This document shows, piece after piece, positions 24,786-33,132 of a DNA stretch of 33,910 nucleotides. The stretch comes from Candidatus Brocadia sp. (GTDB lineage Bacteria > Planctomycetota > Brocadiia > Brocadiales > Brocadiaceae): the NCBI GenBank assembly GCA_013360945.1, contig JABWAQ010000033.1, forward strand, positions 1 to 33,910. The letters are read 5' to 3'. Numbering within the stretch: position 1 is the stretch's first letter; the number at the start of each line of letters is the position of its first letter. The notes below the pieces were generated by a model, which was given only the letters and a program-made list of their open reading frames with translations, was not told the origin of the DNA and ran no database searches. A program made the translations under genes and the position numbers.

Positions 24786-25088
24786 ATTTTCCACCCTATT
24801 GAAATATTTGCGAGTGTTATAATTAAAATAAGAAAAAATATTAAATTTGATGTTAACGTATCTCCAAATAAAATGCAAGGGAAAAGATGGTTTGACAAAG
24901 GGCGCCGTTTTGCGTATAATTCTATCTTCTTGAGATTCTTAGAATTGAATTATGGTATGTGCCGGCCACCGCCAAGGGTCCTTTCACAACAAGCCTCAAA
25001 GAAATCACCATCCTTATTTTTGCCCAGTTAAAGTGTGGATGATAGGCGAACAAACGTTACGAAAAATACTAAATGAGGAGTGTTTTGG
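24786..25088. other. Divergent intergenic region with long nrnA leader
   Basis: Contains the consensus promoter 24892-24920 for the plus strand. Downstream, about 160 bases of leader precede nrnA. A 24-codon frame beginning MCRPPPRV lies at 24957-25031 without a ribosome-binding site; it may be a leader peptide or chance. An AT-rich stretch (24800-24850) with a TATAAC on the minus strand may serve the Nfn fusion. GAGGAG at 25075-25080 belongs to nrnA. Confidence 0.45.
24892..24920 (+). promoter_or_regulatory. Perfect sigma-70 promoter of nrnA-udg
   Basis: TTGACA at 24892-24897 and TATAAT at 24915-24920 with a 17-base spacer. This is the exact sigma-70 consensus. The predicted start, near 24927, gives an unusually long leader of about 160 bases. 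Confidence 0.85.
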
Positions 25089-26075
25089 ATGAAAGAATCC
25101 ACCGTAAAGATGCATGTAAATGATATTCATAACGTAATAAAACGGTACCGTCATTTTCTCATTACCACTCATGTTCGGGCAGATGGAGACGGTGTCGGGT
25201 CTGAATTAGCCCTCTACCATATGCTTGCGGGGATGGGAAAATCTGTCTGTATCGTTAATGACTCCCCCCTTCCTCAGATTTATAAATTCATCGTTCCGCA
25301 AACCGGGATGTATATCTATCCGGAACTTCCTCAAGATAAGGCAGAGGTTGTTTTCGCCCTTGATAGCCCCACCCTGGAACGTCTTGGTAAAATACAGGAG
25401 ATCATTCCGAAAGAAGCTGTTATCATAAACATTGACCACCATATATCCAATGAATATTTTGGCACTATCAATTGGGTGGCAGAGAATATGTGCGCCACAG
25501 GGGAAATTATCCTGACGCTTCTCAATGAGATGAATGTCGATATTACCGCAGATATTGCCACTGCCTTATACGTGGCAATCGTAACGGATACCGGGCGGTT
25601 TACCCACAGCAACACCACCCCCGAGGCGCTCAGGGCGGCCGCATTCCTCATTGAGCATGGGGCAAGGCACACAGAAATTTCCAAACACGTCTATAACACA
25701 AATCCCTTCAATTTGATCCAACTGCATGCCCAGGTGCTGAATACCGCGAAGCTCCACGTAAGAGACCGAATTGCGACAATCTGGCTGACCAAAGAAATGT
25801 TGGAAAAGGCGCATATCAACGCAATCGACACACAGGAGTTTGCTGATATTCCTATGTCAATCGATGGCGTAACCGTTGGTGTATTATTCCGCGAGATGAC
25901 AAAACCCAATTGGGTTAAGGTGAGTCTGAGGAGTCGGGACGGATTTGATGTAAATAACCTCGCTAAAAAATTTGGAGGTGGTGGTCACAAATACGCCGCC
26001 GGCTGTGAGCTACAAGGCAGCATTGCAGAAGTCCAGCAACTCGTACTGGGAGAACTAGAGAAGGCCTTATTGTAA
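25089..26075 (+). CDS. nrnA: DHH/DHHA1 phosphoesterase, NrnA-like oligoribonuclease
   Basis: Degrades very short RNA (nanoRNA) and may dephosphorylate pAp. Numbered from the ATG at 25089 (328 residues), it has the metal motifs H-V-R-A-D-G-D (His28, Asp32, Asp34), Asp92 in FALDSP, the name-giving DHH in NIDHHISNEYFG (116-118), a later TDTGRF and the DHHA1 substrate motif FGGGGHKYAAG near residues 297-307. The start at 25089 is preferred over the GTG at 25080 because GAGGAG (25075-25080) is eight bases from the former and overlaps the latter. It is followed after 22 bases by udg. Confidence 0.9.
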   Translation: MKESTVKMHVNDIHNVIKRYRHFLITTHVRADGDGVGSELALYHMLAGMGKSVCIVNDSPLPQIYKFIVPQTGMYIYPELPQDKAEVVFALDSPTLERLGKIQEIIPKEAVIINIDHHISNEYFGTINWVAENMCATGEIILTLLNEMNVDITADIATALYVAIVTDTGRFTHSNTTPEALRAAAFLIEHGARHTEISKHVYNTNPFNLIQLHAQVLNTAKLHVRDRIATIWLTKEMLEKAHINAIDTQEFADIPMSIDGVTVGVLFREMTKPNWVKVSLRSRDGFDVNNLAKKFGGGGHKYAAGCELQGSIAEVQQLVLGELEKALL

Positions 26076-26097
26076 AATTCCATGCCGAACCATTACC

Positions 26098-26955
26098 ATG
26101 TCCACAGATGAAATAAAAAAAGAGTTGGCCTCCATAATACGTGCCGTTAAAACAAAGGTTGCGATTGAAAAGGGATTTGGCATAGACACCATTTCGCTTT
26201 CCAGGTCAAACAAGGTGAGTGGTACGCATTTACCACAGCCCCTCACAGAAAAGCAGCCCGTGAAAACCCGTACCCCCGGCGGACAAATTCGCATTTCGGC
26301 GGTAGGGACGGATGGCCGTTCGCCCAACGCTACCGCAAAGTCATCCGGCGATCAATCCTCCATGAGTGAGAAAGAAAGAAGGTTTCAACTCATAGAAGAA
26401 CTCCGGCGCGAAATGTTGGATTGCCATAAATGCCCATTGGGCAAGACACGCACCAATCTTGTTTTTGGTGTCGGCAATCCCATGGCAGACCTTATGTTTG
26501 TGGGCGAGGCGCCTGGCCGAGACGAAGACCTTCAGGGTGAACCCTTCGTCGGTCGTGCAGGTCAATTGCTCACCAAGATTATTGAGGCCATTGGCATGAA
26601 GCGCAGTGATGTATACATTGCCAACGTTCTGAAATGTCGTCCCCCGGCAAACCGCAATCCCCTGCCTGAAGAAATCGTCCCCTGCATACCCTATCTCTTG
26701 AAGCAGATCGAGATCATTCAGCCAAAGGTCTTATGTGCCCTGGGCACCTTTGCCGCCCAGACCCTGCTCAATACGAAAGCTCCTGTTGGTACATTAAGAG
26801 GTAAATTCCACGATTACAAGGGTATCCCCATGATGGTCACCTTTCACCCCGCCTACCTCCTGAGAAACTCCAATGACAAGGCCAAGGTTTGGGAGGACAT
26901 GAAGAAGGTGCGGGATTTGTTGGGGGAATTATCCGGGAAGGATTCAAAGATATAA
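26098..26955 (+). CDS. Uracil-DNA glycosylase, family 4 (iron-sulfur)
   Basis: Removes uracil from DNA in base excision repair. The catalytic domain is about residues 95-280 of 285: [20 protein letters not shown] (motif 1 and the water-activating region), [10 protein letters not shown] (motif 2, His250) and four cysteines for a [4Fe-4S] cluster (Cys109, Cys112, Cys180, Cys196) spaced as in family 4. The first 90 residues are a low-complexity extension seen in several bacterial members. It lies 22 bases after nrnA, probably in one transcript, and has no evident ribosome-binding site. Family 5 is less likely given the GEAPG motif. Confidence 0.92.
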   Translation: MSTDEIKKELASIIRAVKTKVAIEKGFGIDTISLSRSNKVSGTHLPQPLTEKQPVKTRTPGGQIRISAVGTDGRSPNATAKSSGDQSSMSEKERRFQLIEELRREMLDCHKCPLGKTRTNLVFGVGNPMADLMFVGEAPGRDEDLQGEPFVGRAGQLLTKIIEAIGMKRSDVYIANVLKCRPPANRNPLPEEIVPCIPYLLKQIEIIQPKVLCALGTFAAQTLLNTKAPVGTLRGKFHDYKGIPMMVTFHPAYLLRNSNDKAKVWEDMKKVRDLLGELSGKDSKI

Positions 26956-27024
26956 GTCCATTGCGTGCTAACGGATGAACTTACAATCTTTTTTTGTTGG
27001 AGAATTTAAAGGGGAGGCAAGTTC

Positions 27025-27222
27025 ATGAGAACAACAATAAACATAGATGAAGAGTTGCTTGATAAGGCAGCAAAGTTGACCGGTATTGAGGAAAAAACGT
27101 CACTGGTCAGACTAGGTCTCGAAGCGCTTATCGCGAGGGAAAGCGCCAGGAGGCTTGCTAAATTGGGGGGCACTGAAAAGAAATTAGAGATGATACCCCG
27201 CAGAAGAGCGACAGGCACATAA
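27025..27222 (+). CDS. vapB: VapB-type antitoxin
   Basis: A 65-residue antitoxin of the DUF2191/VapB kind. It opens with a ribbon-helix-helix DNA-binding motif (MRTTINIDEELLDKAAKLTG), continues with a helix (TSLVRLGLEALIARESARRL), and ends in a short basic tail that would wrap the toxin. GGGGAGG (27011-27017) lies seven bases before the ATG. The vapC start follows the stop codon after one base, the usual tight coupling. The complex probably represses its own promoter. Confidence 0.88.
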   Translation: MRTTINIDEELLDKAAKLTGIEEKTSLVRLGLEALIARESARRLAKLGGTEKKLEMIPRRRATGT

Positions 27223-27223
27223 G

Positions 27224-27580
27224 ATGGTTCTTGTTGACACTTCAGTATGGGTAATGCATTTGCGGAATGGAAATATTGGGCTCGAAACACTGCTCAGTGA
27301 GGGACATGTTGTCTGTCATCCGTACATCGTTGGCGAGCTCGCTTGCGGTAATCTCAAAAACAGGGGTGAAATACTTTCTCTTCTGCAGGCCCTCCCTGTG
27401 GCAACCCGTGTAGAACATGAAGAAGTGGTGAGATTCATAGAAGATCGTACGCTTATGGGGAAAGGGTTAGGGTACATTGACGTTCATTTGATTGCCTCGG
27501 CTATATTAGCGGAGATCCCGCTGTGGACATTCGACAAGAAACTCAATGAGATTTCTTCAGAACTGGGGGTAGGGTATTGA
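27224..27580 (+). CDS. vapC: VapC-type PIN-domain ribonuclease toxin
   Basis: A 118-residue PIN nuclease that cuts RNA when free of VapB. The four acidic active-site residues are all present: Asp5 in VLVDTSVWV, Glu38 in VGELACG, Asp86 in GYIDVHLIAS and Asp104 in WTFDKKL. The length and order fit VapC. It directly follows vapB. Its target, often initiator tRNA or rRNA in known cases, cannot be inferred from sequence. Confidence 0.92.
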   Translation: MVLVDTSVWVMHLRNGNIGLETLLSEGHVVCHPYIVGELACGNLKNRGEILSLLQALPVATRVEHEEVVRFIEDRTLMGKGLGYIDVHLIASAILAEIPLWTFDKKLNEISSELGVGY

Positions 27581-27705
27581 ATCGTGATGGTATAACAAGT
27601 CCCACGAGTAATCGGGGAGATCAATCCTTTATAATCATCACAATAAGTTTAGTTATGTAGGGTAGGCACCGTCTACCATTCATTTTTGAAAATCGAAATG
27701 GATAC

Positions 27706-27737
27706 TTGACTTACTCTTATGGATAGTTATTATCCAT
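27706..27737 (+). promoter_or_regulatory. Promoter with an overlapping palindromic operator
   Basis: TTGACT (27706-27711) and TATTAT (27728-27733) are 16 bases apart. ATGGATA (27719-27725) and TATCCAT (27731-27737) form an inverted repeat covering the spacer and -10. The predicted start coincides with the ATG at 27740, implying a leaderless or very short transcript for the winged-helix gene. Confidence 0.5.
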
Positions 27738-27739
27738 GC

Positions 27740-27976
27740 ATGAAGATTCGCAGAGTTCTTGAATCAATCTTTGGCAGCCCTGCAAGGGTGAATATCCTTA
27801 GAATCCTCTATGGGTCTCCCCAACCATTGAACGGAAGGCAGGTTGGGGAACTTGCAGGACTCACACACAGGGGCGCAATCCATGCCCTGAAATCCCTGGC
27901 TGAACTTGATGTTAATTATTTTTCAAACATAGGCGCTGACGTGGCCTGCGATGTACCACCTATGGCATACAGGTGA
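27740..27976 (+). pseudogene. Truncated winged-helix DNA-binding gene
   Basis: The first 55 or so residues (MKIRRVLESIFGSPARVNIL, then NGRQVGELAGLTHRGAIHAL) form a winged helix-turn-helix of the kind that precedes a nucleotidyltransferase domain in MNT-like regulators. After LKSLAELDV (about nt 27907) the family sequence stops abruptly, and the frame runs into DNA that encodes the end of the opposite propeller gene, where the minus-strand stop is at 27916. The wing, the rest of the HTH and any catalytic domain are missing, so this is a 5' remnant. The ATG at 27740 is preferred to the one at 27719 because the latter lies in the promoter palindrome. Confidence 0.65.
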
Positions 27977-29148
27977 TTGTCGTTTGATCCGATGTAAATG
28001 GTGCCGTCGGGTCCTATGGCCGGAGATGACTCGATGGCTCCTTTTGTCTGGAATGACCATTTCAGGGTGCCGTTTGCGTTGATGGCATACAGTTTTCCGT
28101 CACTTGAGCCAACATAGATAGTGCCTTCCGCATCGACGGCCGGAGAGGATTCCACCCAGTTGTTGGTCTTAAAACTCCATTTGAGTTTACATTCCGGAAG
28201 AACGGCGTATACAAAGCCATTATATGAGCCAAAAATAATTGTCCCGTCCTCTGCAATCGCAGGTGTACAATGGACAGCCTTCCCGGTATTAACATACCAT
28301 TTCACACTGCCATCTGGTTTAACGGCGACAATCCTGCCGCTATCCGTTCCCACATACACTGTTCCGTCTGAACCGATTGACGGAGAAGAATAGGAGTCAT
28401 ATACTCCGGTACCAACCCGTTTTACCCATTTCTCTACTCCATCAGAAGATAAGGCATGCAACGCTCCGTTTATTTCGTAGAGGTACACGGTGCCATCTTT
28501 CCATAATGCCGGTGACGCAATTATGTTGCTTTTGGCAGAAAATTTCCATTTTAATTTACCATCCAGGGTAAGGACATAAAGGGTGTTATCGTCCGATCCA
28601 AAATAGAGGGCGTCTGACGTAACAGCCGCAGAAGACAGGATAATACCGCCAACGGTAAATGTCCACTTAGGCTTTCCATCCGGTGTAATTGCATACATTT
28701 TTTTGTCCCTGGAGCCGATGTAAATTGTTCCGTCATTCCCAATGGCAGGTGAGGCGGTTATTTCATTCCCTGCTTGAAATGCCCATTTTGCAGTGCCATC
28801 CGGATTAACGGCATAAAGCCTGCCGTCAACAGAACCAAAATAGATGGTACCGTCCGGTGCAATGGCTGGTGAAGATGTAATGCGGGTGTCTATCTTGAAA
28901 GACCATTTCAAGGCATCCGTTTGTGCTCCTTTGTAAGCGCTCTGACCGGTGTGCCGGAGATCACCCCGGAACATTTGCCAGGGAATTTTGGGAGGCTCAT
29001 CTGCCTGTATGGTTTTGAGCTGAAAGAGGATTGCGAATATGAGAGAAACGAACGTAAGGCAAAGAAACAGGCGTCTTCTATGCCATTTTGTGGGATAAAA
29101 TGCCCACATACGTATGTATGCGTGACTCTTTTTTGTGATTTTTGACAT
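27916..29148 (-). CDS. PQQ-like beta-propeller repeat protein
   Basis: A 410-residue exported protein. A basic start and hydrophobic stretch at about residues 26-43 (LFLCLTFVSLIFAILF) form a signal peptide or membrane anchor. From residue 60 on come eight repeats of about 40 residues with the pattern DGTIYFGSxDGxLYAxxPDGxxKW, each with a Trp and a Gly-Ser turn. Eight such repeats make an eight-bladed propeller like PQQ dehydrogenases or BamB. No PQQ-binding or catalytic residues are evident, so a binding or scaffold role is likelier. The 3' end overlaps the truncated winged-helix gene. Its promoter is at 29194-29222. Confidence 0.85.
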   Translation of the reverse strand: MSKITKKSHAYIRMWAFYPTKWHRRRLFLCLTFVSLIFAILFQLKTIQADEPPKIPWQMFRGDLRHTGQSAYKGAQTDALKWSFKIDTRITSSPAIAPDGTIYFGSVDGRLYAVNPDGTAKWAFQAGNEITASPAIGNDGTIYIGSRDKKMYAITPDGKPKWTFTVGGIILSSAAVTSDALYFGSDDNTLYVLTLDGKLKWKFSAKSNIIASPALWKDGTVYLYEINGALHALSSDGVEKWVKRVGTGVYDSYSSPSIGSDGTVYVGTDSGRIVAVKPDGSVKWYVNTGKAVHCTPAIAEDGTIIFGSYNGFVYAVLPECKLKWSFKTNNWVESSPAVDAEGTIYVGSSDGKLYAINANGTLKWSFQTKGAIESSPAIGPDGTIYIGSNDNHLYAIGGTSQATSAPMFEK

Positions 29149-29193
29149 AATTATTGTCAGTCCTTTTAGTAAGGAAATTAATTATTATGATGT

Positions 29194-29222
29194 AAAATAA
29201 TATAAACACTTCGATATGTCAA
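29194..29222 (-). promoter_or_regulatory. Probable promoter of the propeller gene
   Basis: On the minus strand TTGACA (29222-29217) is followed by TATTTT (29199-29194) after 17 bases. It is a good -35 with a weaker -10. The predicted leader is about 40 bases. Confidence 0.55.
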
Positions 29223-29345
29223 TAGAAAGAATATTCAACGAGAGGAAGTTTTTCGGTGCGGTGGATATAAAATATACTTTATTTAGGACTAAAGACGAAA
29301 TATAATTTTTAAACAACTGTTTGATATATTTTGGAATTATATTTG

Positions 29346-31664
29346 ATGATTAAAAATACCCGCGGAACAAAAGGGCTCGTTAGCTTTTTTCAGAGTATCA
29401 AGGTTAAGCTTATATGCTATTTCATACTCATGACAACATTTCCTATCCTGATTGTAAGTAGCACGGCTTACAAGAGTGGGAAAAAAGCGTTAAACGAGAG
29501 GGTAGTTGAAAAATTAACATCTATTGCAGACCTTAAAAAGGCACAACTCAGCAACTGGATACAGGAGAGGATTGTTGACATTGGCGTCCTTGCAACGAAC
29601 AAATCTTTGGAAGTGTCCTTTTCCAATCTGCTTTACCTGAGACAGGCATTTCGTACCATTGATAGGATGAAAGAGTCGGAAATCGGTGTTGTTAATTACA
29701 AAAGACTTTCGGAATATTTAAATAAACTCAAAGAAAAATTCTTCTATTGTGATGAAATATCTATTCTGGATGTAGAAAATGGCGAAATTGTAATATCTAC
29801 AGAAGCCTCAAACATCGGGGAAGTGGATGGAAATTACCGGTATTACCTCAACGTGCTGGGAAACAATGGAATGCCTTTCAAAGATATCTCCTACTCAAAA
29901 AATACAAAGCAAGCGGAGATGACTCTCTTTGGAGTTACGAAAAGAACCGATCCGATTACTATGGAGGAGACAGATATTGTCAATGGCATTGTACTTATCC
30001 GGATGAATACTAATGACTCTATAGGTTCCCTCCTCCAGGATTGGCCGGGCAGTGGAGAAACGGGCGAGACCTTACTGGTGCGCCGTGATGGAGACCGGTT
30101 AACATTCCTCAATAATACCCGGCATCTTACGGATACCGCTTTAAAAATGAATATTCCGGTGGAGCCGATTGTCCCCCTGTCTTTTATGTTAGACAATCGG
30201 GAAGAAGGAATTACAGAGACAGTTGATCATAGGGGAGTTAAGGTCCTCCTGGCTTATCGGTACCTACCCCATTTGAAATGGGGATTGATGGTAAAACAGG
30301 ATACATCTGAGGCATTTAAGCCTATCACGGAATTAAAGGAACAGGTAATTACCCTGGCGACCGTAAGTGTAGTGATTATTGTAATTATCATTTTTGTTCT
30401 GGCACATGGTATTACACAACCAATCCTTCAGTTAGTCAAAGGAGCGAATGCGATTGGAAAGGGAGACCTCGGACACCGTATTTCAATCAACTCACAGGAC
30501 GAGGTAGGTATTCTTGCATCGGAGTTTAACAAAATGGCTGAAAAGGTGGAAGAGTCTTATGCAGGGCTGGAACAAAAGATCCGCGAAAGAACCGCGCAGC
30601 TTATTGAATCCGAAGAAAAATACCGTGAATCCATCAATCTGGCTAACGACGCCATTTTTACCCTCGATACCGATTCGGCGCTGATCATTGATTCAAATAA
30701 AAAAGCTATGGAACTATCAGGATATCTAAAACATGAATTGAATACAAAGAAGATATGGGAAATTGTCCCCGAGTATGATCGGGAAAAGACAAAACAGTTG
30801 TGGACAACAATAAATGATACAGGTTCCGGCATGCTCGACAACATTGATTGTCAGCACATTGATGGAAGACTCACCCCTACGAGCATCAGCGCCAGTGTCA
30901 TTACCCATGGCAAAAAGAAGACGATTCAATGGATTTGCAGAGATATTACCGAGAGGAAAAGAATGGAGTTACAATTGATCCAGGCCGAACGATTGGCCGC
31001 TGTGGGAGAACTGGCAGCGGGTGTAGCCCATGAAGTGAACAATCCGTTAGGAGGATTGCAGAATTTCGTGAAGATGATGAAGAAAGAACCGGGGAACATA
31101 TTGCAAAATCTCGAATTTCTTGATTTAATGTTTGAAGGACTAAAACGGATTGAGGTTATTGTAAAACAGTTGATGGCATTTTCCAGGCCATATTCCTTAC
31201 ATATATCCAATCACAGTTTAAATGAGATTGTAGAAAATTCTTTACGGTTTGTGGATCACAGAATAAAAGAGCAGGGTGTACAGTTGGAAAAAGTTTTATA
31301 TCCGGAATTGCCTGAAATCCTGGGAGACGCAGACCATATCTCACAAGTTATTATTAATGTTATCGTAAATGCCCTGGATAGTATGCCGTACGGTGGCAAA
31401 CTGATAATTAAAACCGGTTACTGTGATTCTCAACCATCGCGTATACAGGTTGCGATTACCGATACCGGAAAAGGGATTCCGGAAGAAATTCTTAATAAAA
31501 TATTTAACCCGTTTTTTACTACCAAGGAAATGGGAAGCGGTTTGGGACTTGCAATTAGTAAGAGAATCGTAGATGATCATAATGGAAACATACTCTTGAA
31601 GAGCACGCCTGGTGAAGGGACGACATTTTCTGTTTGTTTGCCGGTGAGAAAAGTAATTTTGTGA
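29346..31664 (+). CDS. Membrane sensor histidine kinase with PAS domain
   Basis: A 772-residue two-component sensor. Order: transmembrane helix 1 (about 21-40), a periplasmic Cache-like sensor of about 300 residues, helix 2 (about 338-358, VSVVIIVIIIFVL), HAMP (ITQPILQLVKGANAIGKGDL), a coiled linker, a PAS domain (YRESINLANDAIFTLDTDSA), HisKA with the phosphorylated His562 in GVAHEVNNPLGG, and HATPase with N-box-like INVIVNALDSM, G1 ITDTGKGIPEEI and GSGLGLAISK. No receiver domain or partner regulator is adjacent. The ATG at 29346 is preferred over the TTG at 29331. Its stop overlaps the next gene by one base. Confidence 0.9.
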   Translation: MIKNTRGTKGLVSFFQSIKVKLICYFILMTTFPILIVSSTAYKSGKKALNERVVEKLTSIADLKKAQLSNWIQERIVDIGVLATNKSLEVSFSNLLYLRQAFRTIDRMKESEIGVVNYKRLSEYLNKLKEKFFYCDEISILDVENGEIVISTEASNIGEVDGNYRYYLNVLGNNGMPFKDISYSKNTKQAEMTLFGVTKRTDPITMEETDIVNGIVLIRMNTNDSIGSLLQDWPGSGETGETLLVRRDGDRLTFLNNTRHLTDTALKMNIPVEPIVPLSFMLDNREEGITETVDHRGVKVLLAYRYLPHLKWGLMVKQDTSEAFKPITELKEQVITLATVSVVIIVIIIFVLAHGITQPILQLVKGANAIGKGDLGHRISINSQDEVGILASEFNKMAEKVEESYAGLEQKIRERTAQLIESEEKYRESINLANDAIFTLDTDSALIIDSNKKAMELSGYLKHELNTKKIWEIVPEYDREKTKQLWTTINDTGSGMLDNIDCQHIDGRLTPTSISASVITHGKKKTIQWICRDITERKRMELQLIQAERLAAVGELAAGVAHEVNNPLGGLQNFVKMMKKEPGNILQNLEFLDLMFEGLKRIEVIVKQLMAFSRPYSLHISNHSLNEIVENSLRFVDHRIKEQGVQLEKVLYPELPEILGDADHISQVIINVIVNALDSMPYGGKLIIKTGYCDSQPSRIQVAITDTGKGIPEEILNKIFNPFFTTKEMGSGLGLAISKRIVDDHNGNILLKSTPGEGTTFSVCLPVRKVIL

Positions 31665-32605
31665 TGAAGTCATACATAACGCAGCACAGCCTCAACCAAG
31701 CCCCCATTAGTAAAGGGGACGAAGGGGGTTGTCAAAAAACTTGCAAAAAAAGAAAGAATTTATACGGCAATACTATAATTTGCGGGTTCTTTTTATATGT
31801 TGTTCTGATATCCGGTTGTGCAACCCATAAGACACCATCTTTGCAAAAACCGGTTTGGGAGGATACCTCGGCTATCCTGGGGAACATCCAGGGGAAGCCC
31901 CGGAATCTCTCATTACAACAAATACGGGATACTTTGGTTTCCAACAATTCAAAGCTTACCACTTTTCGCGCAAACGCAGACTTAACCCTTACCATGCCAG
32001 ACTCCAAAGGACCCATCCGGTGTACCGGATTGATAGTATATCAGAGTCCCAGGAGTTTCCGGACAATAGGCTCTAAGTTTGCTACAACGTTGTTTGATAT
32101 GTCCTCCGACGGCAATAAGTTCTGGTTGCATATTCCTCCGGAAAACATGGTGTATACCGGCGCATCCAATACCTTTCACCGGATTGAGGCGCTTGGCATC
32201 AACATCTTCCCCGGTGATATGGCGGGACTGTTCAATTACCGGGAAATTTTGGAAGGAAAGAAATCTACGATGGAAATCTGGCCGGCCTATTGGCTTATGC
32301 ATATGCTCGAAGCGGATAAGGAGGATGTGAACCTCACAGGAAACCTTTTGGTTGACCGTATCAATGCGGAGGTTTTCCGATGTGAATTGTTTAATTCAGA
32401 CGGCTCTGTACGTCTGCAAGCGGTATTCACCAATTATACAACTCAGAATGAGTGCAGGATACCTCAAAGGATTGATGTTCGATGGCCGTCCTACAAAACA
32501 ACCCTGAGCATAACGTTTTCTCATATTGTCGTAAACGGAGCGCTCGACCCAGAACTATTTACTCTTTCAATACCGAAGGACGCACAGGTAATTACCCTGA
32601 ACTAA
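31664..32605 (+). CDS. Outer-membrane-type lipoprotein (LolB/DUF4292-like)
   Basis: A 313-residue lipoprotein beginning at the ATG that shares its A with the kinase stop codon (TGATG), so translation is probably coupled. The signal peptide is unusually long: hydrophobic IICGFFLYVVLISGC is reached only at residues 38-52, with Cys52 as lipobox cysteine. Residues about 12-24 (QAPISKGDEGGCQ) are encoded by a copy of the dispersed CCCCC/GGGGG repeat. The mature part has LTTFRANADLTLTMPDSKG and a lipid-binding-like beta sheet resembling LolB or DUF4292, with no enzyme motif. It may work with the kinase, or just share its transcript. Confidence 0.75.
   Translation: MKSYITQHSLNQAPISKGDEGGCQKTCKKRKNLYGNTIICGFFLYVVLISGCATHKTPSLQKPVWEDTSAILGNIQGKPRNLSLQQIRDTLVSNNSKLTTFRANADLTLTMPDSKGPIRCTGLIVYQSPRSFRTIGSKFATTLFDMSSDGNKFWLHIPPENMVYTGASNTFHRIEALGINIFPGDMAGLFNYREILEGKKSTMEIWPAYWLMHMLEADKEDVNLTGNLLVDRINAEVFRCELFNSDGSVRLQAVFTNYTTQNECRIPQRIDVRWPSYKTTLSITFSHIVVNGALDPELFTLSIPKDAQVITLN
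31699..31736 (+). repeat. Solo copy of the array unit inside a lipoprotein signal peptide
   Basis: CCCCCATTAGTAAAGGGGAC then GAAGGGGGTTGTCAA matches the unit ending the array at 1555-1591 and the intergenic copy at 5692-5727, including the AAGGGGGTTGT tail. It is in frame within the n-region of the 31664-32605 protein. Confidence 0.75.
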
Positions 32606-33054
32606 ATCCCGCCCCCATTTTCCACTTCCATAATCTTTTCCACGCGGCGGGCGTGTCTTCCACCATCAAAAGGGGTTTCCAGCCACAGCTTGACCTTTTG
32701 CTCCAGGAGTTCTTCGTCGATAATATCGGCGCCAATGCACAACACGGTAGAATCATTATGCCTTCGGCTCATCTCTACGGTATAAAGATTATGGCAACAT
32801 GCAGCCCGCACACCCCTTACTTTATTTGCAACCAGAGACATACCGATGCCGGTACCGCAGATCAGAATCCCCCGTTCACATTCCCCGGATCCCACAGCAC
32901 GCGCCGCTTGCAACCCGTAGTCAGGATAGTCTACCGATTCGTTATTTTTATCTGTGCCAAAATCCTTTACCGTGTAACCCATTTGTGTAAGCATAGTTGA
33001 TACACGTTTCTTAAAGTCAAAACCTCTGTGATCAGACGCTAATGCAATCTTCAT
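32602..33054 (-). CDS. rpiB: Ribose-5-phosphate isomerase B
   Basis: Interconverts ribose 5-phosphate and ribulose 5-phosphate in the pentose phosphate pathway. Counted from the ATG at 33054 the product is 150 residues, the normal family length; an upstream in-frame extension has no family resemblance. Key residues are visible: SDHRGFD (Asp8, His9), YPDYG, catalytic Cys66 in ILICGTGIGMS and His99 in SRRHND. The stop overlaps the end of the convergent lipoprotein gene by three bases. The tsaC-type gene lies just upstream on the same strand. Confidence 0.94.
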   Translation of the reverse strand: MKIALASDHRGFDFKKRVSTMLTQMGYTVKDFGTDKNNESVDYPDYGLQAARAVGSGECERGILICGTGIGMSLVANKVRGVRAACCHNLYTVEMSRRHNDSTVLCIGADIIDEELLEQKVKLWLETPFDGGRHARRVEKIMEVENGGGI

Positions 33055-33132
33055 TGTTTTCTTATAACTTCTTAAAAATTCCTTTGGAAAAACAAGAACA
33101 ATACAATTAACAACCAATGATAACAGTTAATT

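Noticed and set aside
24786-24878. 31-residue N-terminal extension of the Nfn fusion
   Set aside because: AT-rich and without family match. The conserved NfnA start MFKIVEKAKIAES begins at 24785.
22396-25088. Possible thiamine-pyrophosphate riboswitch for thiS-thiG
   Set aside because: thiS starts five bases after the Nfn fusion, leaving no room, and the region upstream of the fusion lacks the CTGAGA and ACCTGA landmarks.
33055-33117. 21-residue N-terminal extension of RpiB
   Set aside because: Family proteins begin at MKIALASDHRG and are about 150 residues; the extension does not resemble them.
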